Shown: positions 36,061 to 46,364 of the stretch, in pieces
Numbering within the stretch: the first letter of the stretch is position 1
Layout: every line of letters starts with the position of its first letter
From: Trichopria drosophilae
Lineage: Eukaryota > Arthropoda > Insecta > Hymenoptera > Diapriidae
Assembly (NCBI GenBank): GCA_030407085.1
Contig: CM059582.1
Coordinates: 66,976,001-67,040,000 of the forward strand
Direction: 5' to 3'
DNA: 64,000 nucleotides
Notes under the pieces: generated by a model
The model's input: only the letters and a program-made list of their open reading frames with translations
Told to the model about the DNA's origin: nothing
Databases searched by the model: none
Program-made: the position numbers and the translations under genes

Positions 36061-36093
36061 ATATCTAAAATCTTGTAGAAGTTGTCAAAGTTT

Positions 36094-38388
36094 AATCGAA
36101 GGAAGGTTTTGGATGTGAAACTCTATTGATTGTAAAAGGCATGTTGAAAGAAGGTATTAGATCTTAAAACTTTTATTGGTGGCAGAAGTCTTGTCGAAAG
36201 AAGGTTTTAGAACCAAAATATTTCATCGGTGTTAAAATTTTGTTGTAAACAAAGTTTTAGACCTTAAATCTTGTATCGCTGGTACAATTCTCTACGAAAG
36301 AAGGTTTCGGATCTGAAATTGCCTGTCGGTCTTAAAAGAATTCTCGCAACTAGATTTTGAATCTAAGATCTTGCATATATGAGCAATTCCACGTGAGGCG
36401 GATCAGTCACCTCTCAGAAATGTTTGTAATTTTGTTTATAGATAGTTTTTGGTGAAATATAATGTTGTGCCAAGTGATTTTTTTTTTATTTAAAAAATCC
36501 ACCGAGTTATAAACAAGCCAAGATTTTGGGAACTTTTTATTTAAAAAATCATAGTTTTTTTCCTGTAAGTTCTATCGAAAAATGTTTCATACAAAATTTG
36601 TGGGTAATAAGTTGTAGTTTTCAATAAAATTATATAAAATTATAAAAAGATGGTTTATCCCTTATGTTTTTGACAATATACTTTTTATGAATTTTTTAAA
36701 CAATCAATATGGGCATAAAAAGTAATGGAAAAAATTTATTTATATAGTACCAGTCCTGAGGTATTATACAAAAAATCAGCAACGATGTGTTTTGTCTCGT
36801 TTTCGAGAAAATAATTTTGGAACACTTGCCCGCACTGTGCGCGCGCGCCCTGCCTACGTTCAGAGCATTTACTATTGTTCCGTCGCTGTCTTCGCATTGC
36901 TCTAATCATCAGAGTTTAATGCATACACTCACATTTTTTTAATAAAAAGTTCCCAGAATTTTGGCTTGTTTATAACTCGGTGGATTTTCTAAATAAAAAA
37001 AAATCACTTGGCAGAACATTATATTTCACCAAAAACTATCTATAAACAAAATTACAAACATTTCTGAGAGGCGACTGATCCGCCTCACGTGGAATTGCTC
37101 ATATGGTAAAACATGTGTCGAAGGAAGACTTTAGATAAAAATATACAAATTGTCAAAACCTATTACAAAAAATTATTTGCGAAATTTCATTAGAAAATAT
37201 TTTGAAAAAATGTTGTAGAAAAACTGTATCCCAATTATCAAAGTCAGATAGCGAATTTAAAAATGAAAGAATGAATTAAACACTACACATTATAATGCAT
37301 TTCTGATTACAGAAATTTATTAGTTAAGATGACATACGAAGGGCTTAAAAATGTGATTAGTATAAGACCTTACAATAAATCAATGTTGAAGAAAATGTAC
37401 TTATAACAGTTCGTAACAAAAATATTTAAAAACTTATTTCATAGAAAAATATCAGTCAAACAATTCATTATTAGGGACTAAAATGTTAAATTACATCATT
37501 ACGTAAGGACATTTTCAGATATTAAATCTGTGGACTGAGAAATAGTAGAAATAAAAATGTTTATTCAAAACAAAAATGCAGGAAGTCTTTCTTTGCACAA
37601 ATTGATCAGCAACTTGGAAATCGTATAATTGAAAACATTTAGTTGAAACAACAATGCTGAAAACTTCCTTCGCATAAAGTGACCAATAACTGAGAAACCG
37701 TAAAATAAAAGTATTTATTTGAAATAAAAATGCTGGGAAACTTTCTTTGCATTATACTATTTAATTTTAACGCCACTGCTGTAATATACGTAAAATGTCG
37801 CATTTTTAAATTAACATTTTTTAAATTAAAAGCAACCTGCACGACTGCATCATCCTCAACATTTTATTACAATTTACTTCAAGGATTTCAATGCATTCCT
37901 TCAGTAAACAGAACATTTTATTACGAATAATAATTTTATCATAAAATAACTTTAAAAATGCAAAATATTAATAAAATAAACTTTATAACAAACCCATTTC
38001 ATAAGGTGACATATATATGTATGCTACTGTGACGTAGAGGTTTAATTTATTGTTGGCAGAGCATTACACACATGAATTAAAGTTCAAAGTAATATGCACA
38101 GCCAAAAAAGTCATCGATTGTTAGGTGATTTTTCTGATTCTTTGGTAAAAAAAAATTAAAAACAGTAATTTTCATGGACAAGTGCTATTAATTTAAGACA
38201 TATAACCATACATCAATACAACGGTGCATCAACAAACTTGTACATATATTTACCACTTACTTCTGTTTGTTTACTCATATCTGTCGTTTACAATTTTACT
38301 AAAACACAATTTTTTCGGAATATCCAATTTAATATTTTGAATTTTTAAATCGTCTGGCGGCGACTTGTTACGACTTAAAGGTCGGTAT
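36094..38388. repeat. right arm of the foldback element
   Basis: Inverse copy of the left arm. The inner end carries the same ~50-bp degenerate tandem array (36094-36380 and 37101-37135), split by the 720-bp MITE at 36381-37100. Confidence 0.9.
36381..37100. mobile_element. MITE, 720 bp, inverted ends about 160 bp
   Basis: It starts gagcaattccacgtgaggcg and ends with the inverse, cgcctcacgtggaattgctc. The site without the insertion is preserved in the left foldback arm (31700-31720). The flanks read ATAT on both sides, or TA if the tips are taken one base further out. There is no coding sequence. Confidence 0.85.
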
Positions 38389-38524
38389 ACGTGTACATAC
38401 ATGGATTGGTTCGGTTCGATACACTTATGTAAGTATTTTTTCATATGTCTTTTGGAACACGCTACTTCCGGTACTTGAGCCACTTAGCTAAGCTTCGGCT
38501 TGAGCCGCGACTATTACTTCGGAC
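38389..38524. repeat. right terminal inverted repeat of transposon E (outer part)
   Basis: Reverse complement of 16575-16710 with a small number of substitutions. Its inner remainder was displaced to 29635-29672 by the foldback insertion. Confidence 0.85.
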
Positions 38525-38529
38525 CTTAG

Positions 38530-38621
38530 TTCTTAACGTACCATTTTGTGGCACACGAGAAACCACTTTCTTTATCGTATTTGGATCCTGTTGTGCACCC
38601 CAATACGATGCAAGAAGGCAT
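38530..38621 (-). pseudogene. THAP gene (unit O2), N-terminal half
   Basis: On the minus strand the ATG (38621) opens MPSCIVLGCTTGSKYDKESG, followed by FSRVPQNGTLRTK. This is the first half of a THAP finger with its first Cys pair, homologous to unit O1 (MPACIVLGC). Element E interrupts it directly after the CTAAG. The second half lies at 16438-16569. Confidence 0.82.
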
Positions 38622-39114
38622 TGTCGGTCACCGAATACTTTTAACGATGATCTAAAAACCTGGCAGAAAACAACTCAGAGACTCCAAAAACCACTTGTGC
38701 ATATAAATAATGTATTGATTTTATATAAAAACAATACAAAATATATTTTCTGTGCAAAGAGTTCTATGTACATTTAAAAATTTATAAATCACTGCAAGAT
38801 TACTGCACACGAGACACTAATTGAAATCTGTTCATATATAATTACTAAAAATCTGAAAACTCCGTTTGTGCTTTTTTTTTTCACTTTTCCGCTGCACGTT
38901 GTTACTCTCGATTTGAAATAATAAAAAAGCGGCGGGAATCTGAAAACGGCGGAAACTCAAATTTAAATCGTCCTTCGCGCTGCGCAGTTTCCAAGGAATG
39001 GTGGAACGACGCGTCGGAGGGGGCTCACCCACCATTGTCAGTGGCGCCCTCATGCACCGCTAGGTGGGCGCGAAGGGAGACAATATCTGCCAAGTATAGG
39101 TGTACGGAGTTGCA
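38622..39114. other. 5' region of THAP unit O2
   Basis: There is no gene in this stretch. The segment at about 38880-39114 resembles 13050-13252, 5' of the other THAP unit: ggcgggaa(a/t)ct, a GC-rich stretch, then ggagttgca. That likely marks the end of the THAP-bearing transposon family. Confidence 0.45.
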
Positions 39115-39900
39115 TACCCCTGGTCGGTACGATTCTGCCCTCCTCCAACTGTTCGTGCATTTGCTTTCTAATCTCGTCGCAATGGACGGGCGGTAACCTA
39201 TGTTGTTTGCAATGTACCGGTATATCGTCGGTCGTTATTATGTTGTGGGTAGCCGCGTTCGTTATACCTAGAGATTCTTAGGGGACTTGAAAACAGTCGA
39301 CTTTACGCCAGATCTATTCGTCAAGCGATTGTCTCTCTTCATCGTTTAGGTACTTTAAGCGTAAGTACTCTGTGAGTCATTTTTCACGTGGTTCATAGTA
39401 AGTGATTGGGAGCGACATCATGTTAGTGGTAACGGGGTATCGTATTCTACGAGGATTACATGCTGTACTTTCACGTTGATGGTTGCAGATGAGTTACTGA
39501 TATACCCAGGTATACATAATACTATCTCCATTGGTTATGAGAGATTCTCCCCCGTATACAGAGTCCACTGAGAAGTCGATTCCTGGAATGTGTCCAGTTT
39601 TTAACCAAGGGTTTCGAACGTTGACGGGTATGTTACATTTCACACGGGGTGATAAGATAAAATAATCACGAGCTTTTCTAGTTGAGAAATTAAAGGTTAA
39701 GTTTCCCCATTTGAGCGAGTTTCTTTCTTAATTGATGTTGGCTTGATTTTTCTTTAGGGTTGAGGACAAGATTATTCCGTCATGTGTCATTCCGACGTTG
39801 GCGCTCACTATATGAAACTACACTGGTTTTTCCGTGATTGTCAGGACAGCGGTGCCTAATGTTATAATTCCGTCATTACCGATACCATATAGAGTGATTG
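39115..39900 (-). pseudogene. decayed gypsy pol fragment (protease to start of RT)
   Basis: On the minus strand, with many stops and frame changes, one reads ITLYGIGNDGIITLGTAVL, then VGMTHDGIIL, and near the left edge IITTDDIPVHCKQHRLPPVH followed by EIRKQMHEQLEEGRIVPT. The last two match the region just upstream of the RT palm in gypsy-type pol. The fragment stops at about 39115, where the THAP unit begins, so one interrupted the other. Confidence 0.6.
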
Positions 39901-40419
39901 CTTTTTTTGCTTCGGTAGTCGCATGGTCTTCAGATTGGGTCTCGGTGCGTACTTGAGCTTCGACTTCGTCTGCGTGTAATTGCTGGATTTTTCATTGTTT
40001 GAACAGAGCTTGAATTTCGTCTGAATTTCGTCTAAATTTCGCGTTATTCGCAATTTTTCTGGTTGGTACGCCCGTCTGTGTCGGAGTGTGGAGCATGCGT
40101 TTTATAAAATCGTCTTAGTGACGATAAAGGGAAAAATAAAAAAATGTTTTTTTTTCTACGCGATGAGTTTAATTGTTCTTCATATCGATGTAGCCGCAAT
40201 TGTATGGTCGGCGTGTCGTTACTGCGCGATTTCTTGCCTTTGTCTAATACCGTGGATATTTCTGGAACGAATTATGAGCCGATTTATCCGCGGTTTTTGA
40301 TTGGCGTGTCGAGTTACAGTTATGCTATTACGTAAGGGCGGGTCCCGTTACTATACGGAAAAAAATTTACACGAGCAAGACCGTATACAGGATTTTCTAC
40401 ACGTCGCTTTTATACAAAA
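39901..40419. other. spacer, nothing recognised
   Basis: A short repeat of cgtctgaatttcg is present near 40010-40040. Open frames here have no recognisable domain. Confidence 0.4.
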
Positions 40420-40660
40420 AATTTATTTACACGTTATTTATTCTCCACCATTCTACTTTAACACGGATTATTATATACACTGGATTTTCTTACACATGCC
40501 CGATCCTACACCATTCCATTTAACACGGTTTATTATATGCACTGAATTTTCTTAAACGTGCTCCATTCTACACTCCTACAAATTAACAGCGATTATTATA
40601 TACACTAAATCTTTTTTACACGTGCTCGATTCTACACCAACCCATTTTAACACTGTTTTT
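40420..40660. repeat. degenerate tandem repeat, unit about 75-80 bp, about three copies
   Basis: Each unit reads acacgt...ttctacac(c)...ccattttaacac(g/t)g.ttattatatacact..attttctta. Copies start near 40425, 40490, 40550 and 40615 with about 75-80% similarity by eye. Confidence 0.65.
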
Positions 40661-41554
40661 CACCGTTTACTCCGTTTCATATACACTAAATTTTCGTCGT
40701 ATAATATTTTTGTCGGGTTGTGTATAAAGTAGGACACTTGAAAAGTAGCAGATAACCTACTTTATGAAAATTGATCAAACAAATTGTTCCTGATATGTAC
40801 ACGCGATTATAACAGCATGAATCGGGTTCTGCCCATTCTTTTTTTCGACCGTTCATACCATGTAGGCCATTGCGTTTATTGTCTTGTCGATACCACTTTA
40901 TAGCAAAAATTAATTAAAATATAATAATTTTGACCATATACGACCGAAAAATATCAACGGTTTACCGAAGGTATAGTTATTATTTGGTTATTTTTTCCCA
41001 TTCTGGCATTTGCCGCTAATTATAACCGCAACATATTTTGAGACTGTTTACACAGCATTATGATATTAAACAAAATTTATTCTATACGCTTTTCGTACTT
41101 TTTTGGCGAGCTTTAAGATACAACTATGTATTTTCAATTTCAATAATGTCATCGACCGAAAATCGATGCGAGGTGTATCGCCATAGAATTACAAAAGAGC
41201 ATAATCCCAGGAAATCATCATATTGGAGAAATATAGTCAATAAAACTTCCAAGAATTTAATTTTCATTATTAATGATATAGGTGAAGAGCTCAAGAATTA
41301 TTATTATCGAAAAATAATTGAAACATGCACAAATAATTTTGTAAATACCTTTTGTTAATGGCTTAAATTTCGTGATGTATTTGGAGTATGTGGTGGTTTG
41401 GACAATCTTGCCACATTCATAAAAATATATCAGGAAAAATTTCATGTGTATTACTTTAATTTTGACACTTGTTTTATAATTTTGAATGGATTTAAAAATA
41501 ATAAGTCAAATTTCTTTACAAGAAAAAAGTTTTAATTTATTAATTCGTATAGAT
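40661..41554. other. AT-rich stretch with one unassigned frame
   Basis: On the plus strand 41143-41358 reads MSSTENRCEVYRHRITKEHN and about 50 further residues before a stop. The downstream DNA can be read on in another codon phase. I do not recognise the peptide and cannot say whether it is a gene. Confidence 0.3.
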
Positions 41555-41935
41555 TTACGGAATCCTAGCCCGTATTGTCCGTTCTTTTTCCGTACGACAT
41601 ATAGGACATAAATTGCCAACCATTTGAGACTCACATCTGTCGCATGTAAACAAATGTTGGCAAGGAATGTACAGATGAACTGGAGGTTCCAATATAGACG
41701 CGCAGCACGTTCCTGGAACTCCGACGTTTGGCGTAACTAGCACATTCTCTGGTCTTTGATCAACTGAAAATGTTGTAGAAAATATCTGATATGTACGATT
41801 TCAAGTGAGATTGAAAAATGTATAAGAGTTACATCACCGTTTTGTCCAATAACTGCAACTATCTCGACAGAAGCAACTGACCCTTCGAGTACTCCATTTA
41901 TTTCATCTAAAGAAAGAGGAGGAAATACATCATCT
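41555..41935 (-). CDS. RING-finger-like gene fragment, two exons
   Basis: The last exon (41764 down to 41555) encodes VHLYIPCQHLFTCDRCESQM followed by CPICRTEKERTIRARIP and a stop. This is the second half of a C3HC4 RING finger of the compact IAP-like type. The first Cys pair is imperfect (GTCCASILEPP), so binding of the first zinc is doubtful. An acceptor (ttttcag) precedes DQRPENVLVTP. An upstream exon at about 41935-41840 reads DVFPPLSLDEINGVLEGSVA and ends near a weak donor. RING fingers act in ubiquitin transfer. The gene is probably a remnant, perhaps carried by a mobile element, and the start is not identified. Confidence 0.45.
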
Positions 41936-42289
41936 TGGATATCTGAACAGTATACAACATGTCACATATTCGTGTGTCTATTTCAAATAAAACCCGTATA
42001 TGTTAATTTGAAATGCCTAGAATACCGTGACCACACACCCAATTTAATATTTTAATGGTAAGTTGACAATTATAATTGAATATTATCAAAGTTCCGCTGT
42101 CCCGTTATTTTGAAATAAGTAAAAGTAAAGGTTTAAAATTGTTATGCTACGCGGAGGAAAATTGTGTTGGAAATTTTACGACCTAGGATGGTAATTTAGG
42201 GACAGCAAAAATTGCTATTCAAGTTGTAAAAATTCCAAAAATATGTATCAAGTCAACATTTTCGCATATTGAAAGTGCCCATACAGCAC
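41936..42289. other. spacer left of the Polinton
   Basis: AT-rich, with no gene seen. The exact outer edge of the Polinton lies at or just left of 42290. Confidence 0.4.
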
Positions 42290-42438
42290 AGGAATTTTCT
42301 GTAATGTATCGGAAACGTTTCAGAAACGTTTCCGCGAAAATTTGAAATCATTTCAGATACATAACGGATATGTGTCGGAAACGTATCGTACACGTAATAG
42401 TTGTATTTATAGTTACGTTACGGAATGATAACAGAAAC

Positions 42439-43959
42439 TGTAACACAAAGTAGACGGTCTGTCCACTTGCGTTCCCAACTAAATACTTACCTCAAGAAAG
42501 AAAAACGAAGATTGGTGCATCGTCCCGTCAGAATCCACTTAACTATCTCCAGGAACCTTTCCCCAATGGTGGTGTTCGTCCTGTCAACTCGTTTGGTGTC
42601 ATCGTCTCATCTCGTCCAGCTGTCCATGAAGTCGATATACCTGTAAACATAGAAATTATTAATTATTATGCTTTAAATAAATAATCTGTCAGTGTCGTGA
42701 AGTAATAAAGTCATCGTCCAAGGAAGAGGCATATATAAAAGAAAAGTAAACACCATACTTACATTTTCAATCAGCTGTTGTGATGGTCTGCTTCCTCGTG
42801 CCGGAACCGCTGCTGGCTGACGTCCTTACCCTGAAACACAAATTTACCAATCCTTACACAAAGAAATAGTTCTTAATAATTAAAGTTAAAACTTACCATA
42901 CCTGCTGCTCCTTTTTGAATTCCTCCAAAACCCCTTTTCCCGTTGCCGTCGAGAGGCTGACTCCGACTGCATTTTCCCTGTACCCGATCCTTTGGCACTC
43001 GATCCCGGAGTGAACAACACAGAAAACCCACACAAACTTTAACTTAATCACTCCAAAAACACAGAAAATTCCCGACAACCGAGACGACTTGTCACTTTGG
43101 TCGTCGTTCACCGTGGACTGGCTATCGCGCAGTTTTACGCGCAACTCGTCGGCCATCTTGATCAAACTCAGTTCCTATTGGTTAATTCATTTGTACAGCG
43201 TCTCTGTCTACATTCCATATTCGCGTATTCGGCGTTCGTCGCACTTATGCATGGAATAGACTATTGCTGTCGCGCTCATCGAGTCGACGTTCATCGCACT
43301 CATGGCCCAATATAAAATACTAATTGGTTATCAATATTGTTTGCGCTTGTCGCACTCGTTACATGTATCATTACTCCTTGCAGTGCCGAGTAAATGTTCG
43401 TCGCACTCGTGCAGAAAATTCCTTCAGTCACCCACCCCTTTTTGAAAATTTAGACTTGCCCTACTATTCCCAGTATTGCCAAAATTATGTTCCCCATCTT
43501 TGTCCTTACGTTGTCATAAATTCGTCCTTATTTATAATTGTTTTTCCTTTTTGTTTGTTCCCTGAAAGTTAATACCCAGGACGGACGCTGTGGCGTGATG
43601 CTAACGGGCCAGACCATCTTCGAGAACTTCACTTCTTTGTAAAGCATCAAGGCGAACAAAGATAATAATATAATATTACGAAAATTATTATATTGTAGTG
43701 CGTATAAACTATAAAGATTGTAGTGCGAATCTCGAGATACAGAAGCGAACGTAAGTGCTATGCACAGTGCGCGGCGTATTATTTTTGTTATAAACTTATA
43801 TTTAATTAAAGTCCTCCCCCACAATTTGTAATTTCCCGTTAAAAATATAGAGCGATACAAACATATTCCCCTTTGATAATTTTTATTTTTATTCCCTCCT
43901 TTATTATATTTTGAGAGAAAACCAGAGTCCCCGTGTCGTCGGGACTCAGTACGGTTGTA
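42439..43959. repeat. solo LTR, 1.52 kb, in the Polinton left end
   Basis: Homologous over its length to 22671-24237. It starts tgtaacacaaagtagacggt and ends actcagtacggttgta. Flanks are AAAC and CAAC, a 4-bp duplication with one change. The undisturbed site is readable in the Polinton right end (ttatgtttctgttatc near 63790). Confidence 0.8.
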
Positions 43960-43980
43960 CAACATAACGGACATATTTTT

Positions 43981-44690
43981 AACTTCCCGGTCTACAGGGA
44001 ATTATTGAAATGACCTCGAAAATGGAAAATGCTAATGTAATGATATCTCCACGTTTTGTGACCACTAGAAGCAAACTGACACATTTTTAGAGAGATGTCT
44101 GTTTGTCTGTGTGTGCGTGCGTGCGTGCGTGCGTGCGTGCGTGTGTGTGTGTGTGTGTGTGTGTGTACGGATGAAAACCAAATTTTGTCCAACGATTTCT
44201 CTTCAACGGATGAAGCGAAATAATTTTTTAATCGATGCGTCCTGACCTAACTTCGTGCTGATTAGATTTTGAACATGATCGGCTGAGCGGTTTTCGAGTT
44301 ATTCCAAAAAAAAGTAGTAAAAATAGTACAAATAACGTGAAATAATGATATTATTTAACAAATTCCGTCATTTTTCCTGAGGAAACTGTTGATGCGCGTC
44401 AAAAAACTGAAAAATAAAAAAGCCGACATATCAAAAAGTCGACAAGTAAAAAACCGACATATTAAAAAGCCGACACGGTAAAAGTATTATTCTCTTTACA
44501 ATATGCCGATTTTTTACTAGTCAGTTTTTTTTAAGAAATAATGGGTAGATTTCGGAAATAGAACCTCTCTATATAACGCAAAATATGGAAAACGTACGTG
44601 AATATAGCCAGTCCGTTAAATAAACCGGAATAAAATACGAGAGATTGATCGGGAAGTTATTGTTTCGACTCGCTAAGGGTCACAACCGCC
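43981..44690. mobile_element. unclassified insertion in the Polinton left end
   Basis: The right inverted repeat runs straight from aaaatatgtccgttatg into ctaaaggg, so this stretch is extra. It contains a (GT)n/(GC)-mixed microsatellite at 44117-44166 and four ~16-bp units (aaaaagccgacatat-like) at 44412-44479. I see no inverted ends, no coding frame and no clean target duplication. Confidence 0.5.
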
Positions 44691-45163
44691 TTATTCCCCT
44701 TAGTTTCAGAATGTAACGGAAATATAGCGAAAACATATCGTCCAAGTAACTTGGTAACGTTTCTAGGAAATAGCGGTCGTATTATTCAAAAAACGTTTCA
44801 CATCTTCAATGTTTACAATACGTTTCTGTAATGTTTTCGAAACTTTTCGTGATGTAACATTTTAAAAACATTACACAAATCTATTATAAACATTGTTGAC
44901 TTGAAACGTTTTGAAAATGTTTTTGTAATGTTATATAAATTCATTAACCTATATTTCCTGTAAACGACTAATTTTTTTTCCATTCTGTAAAAAAAAATCA
45001 GTGTATTTTCACTACGTTTATGGTTGGATATAAATCAATTATTTATTTAAAGTTATTTTTTGGTGTTACCACGGTATAGTTAAATCACCAAAAATAACTT
45101 TAGTAGAGTAGGTTACCTTATAGGCCGCCGGAGACTTCCCCCTCTCCTCCCCCATGGCGCCAG

Positions 45164-45435
45164 TCCCTGAGAGGTCATTGACCCCGCCCATAGACTTTTT
45201 TGTTTTCGTCTGGTGGCCTTGAGGTAGGTCAAGGTTTGTTATTGTTTTTGTTAACCCCTTCCCCCTGAGAGGTCATTGACCTCCACCCGTAAACTTTTTT
45301 TGATCTCGTTCTGACGGCCTTGGGGTAGGTCATGGTTTGTTATTGTTGTTACCCCCCTGAGAGGTCATTGACCCCGTTTCGACGTTGAGGTATGTCACGA
45401 CCACCCCCCCCCCCCTCAGAGAAGGGTAATTGACC
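45164..45435. repeat. subterminal ~100-bp repeats of the Polinton, left
   Basis: Four degenerate units begin ccctgagaggtcattgacc (about 45164, 45263, 45355, 45413). They continue through aaactttttt, a 'ggccttg(a/g)ggtaggtca' block and ggtttgttattgtt. The same array is mirrored in the right end (about 62400-62705). Confidence 0.82.
45172..45374. promoter_or_regulatory. three IR-1 (ecdysone-receptor-type) motifs, left end
   Basis: aggtcattgacc(c/t) occurs at 45172-45184, 45270-45282 and 45362-45374. Each is two AGGTCA half-sites, inverted, with one spacer base, a perfect match to the RGKTCANTGAMCY consensus for EcR/USP. Function is inferred from the motif alone. Confidence 0.55.
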
Positions 45436-45523
45436 GATACAGTCTGTGAGACAGGTCACTGTTTATTATTATTTTTATTACCACCTTCAAGGGTGACTGC
45501 CATCTACCTTACACGTGTGCACG

Positions 45524-45572
<49 letters not shown>

Positions 45573-45610
45573 ACAAACAGTATACGCACCGAGACACACA
45601 CGCTCTCTCA

Positions 45611-45651
<41 letters not shown>

Positions 45652-45654
45652 ACT

Positions 45655-46205
45655 CTTTCTCTCCCGTACGCTGTTCCATTTTCTCAGGCTTACATAATAT
45701 CGTATTCATAAACAGGTCCAGACTTGAAGCTCTTTTATTTTTAGGGACCCTTGAACATTTCCTTATCTCACCCACCTGCGCATTTCCCGCGTTCCCACTT
45801 ATGATGCATGTGATTGTCTGTATACATTCGCTCTCTCTCTCTCTCTCTCTCCCGTACGCTGTTCCATTTTCTCAGCCTTACATAATATAGTATTCATAAA
45901 CAGGTCCAGACTTGGAGCTCTCTTATTTTTAGAGATCCTTGAAAATTTCCTTATCTCACCCACCTGCGCATTTCTCGAGTTCCCACTTATGACACATGTG
46001 ATTGTATACATTCGCTCTCTCTCTCTATCTCTCTCTCCTGTACGCTCTTCCATTTTCTCAGCCTTACATAATATCGTATTCATAAACAGGTCCAGACTTG
46101 AAGCTCCCTTATTTTTAGGGACTCTTGAAAATTTCCTTATCTCACACACCTGCGCATTTCTCACGTTTCCACTTATGAAACACGTGATTATCCGTATACA
46201 CTTAC
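45655..46205. repeat. three tandem copies of a ~185-bp unit
   Basis: The unit is tacgctgttccattttctca, then tacataatat(c/a)gtattcataaacaggtccagactt, a 'ccttgaa(c/a)atttcc' block, and (TC)n. Copies start near 45666, 45855 and 46040. The right end has a single copy (62010-62200), so expansion happened in the left end only. Confidence 0.85.
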
Positions 46206-46364
46206 CGAATCTTCGAAACAATGTGGCATTGTCTCTGTCTGAAATAAAAATATTTCTTAGCTATACGAAGCCAGCAACTCTAGTGAATAATATGTCAAAG
46301 AAATGTGTCGACATCTTGAAAGGAATGAAATAAAAACTCACATTTAATCAATTCAAATTTTATT

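Larger units (their letters stand above)
31993..36093 (+). mobile_element. Ty3/gypsy element, 3'-truncated, in the centre of the foldback
   Basis: The order is a 5' LTR-like leader, an exact tRNA-Lys3-type primer site, gag and pol. Homology ends in the integrase region near 36056 and no 3' LTR is present before the right foldback arm starts. The 5' boundary (about 31993-31998) is set by loss of arm homology. The gag and pol frames have several breaks. Confidence 0.82.
29673..38388. mobile_element. foldback-type element, 8.7 kb, containing a gypsy element and two MITEs
   Basis: Two arms in inverted orientation (29673-31992 and 36094-38388) are closely matching apart from one MITE in each. The tips read (at)accgacctttaagtcg, and TA can be read as the target duplication. 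The site before insertion can be seen at the other end of E: at 16710-16745 the two flanks of this element are contiguous. Without the gypsy element and the MITEs it would be about 3.2 kb and almost wholly palindromic. No transposase is encoded in the arms. Confidence 0.82.
16575..38524. mobile_element. ISL2EU-like (PIF/Harbinger superfamily) transposon E, 22 kb with nested insertions
   Basis: The outer ends are inverted copies of about 170 bp. The left end starts atccgaagtaatcgtcgcgg and the right end, read inward on the minus strand, starts gtccgaagtaatagtcgcgg. CTTAG flanks the whole at 16570-16574 and 38525-38529. Removing the block restores a THAP reading frame. The gene set is a SWIM-finger protein on plus near the left end and a THAP + DDE_Tnp_4 transposase on minus near the right end. 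Two-gene layouts of this kind are known for ISL2EU transposons, although the second gene there is usually a YqaJ nuclease, which I do not see. Without the Academ-like element, the foldback element and a MITE, E would be about 4.6 kb. The 5-bp duplication is unusual for this group. Confidence 0.78.

Noticed and set aside
36094..36380. CRISPR-like regular array of ~50-bp units
   Set aside because: The units are degenerate, contiguous and without spacers, mirrored in the opposite foldback arm, in a eukaryotic genome.
45430..45711. Frames encoding His-Thr and Ser-Leu repeats (also 62157-62429 and 44000-44190)
   Set aside because: They are products of (CA)n and (CT)n microsatellites in the Polinton ends.
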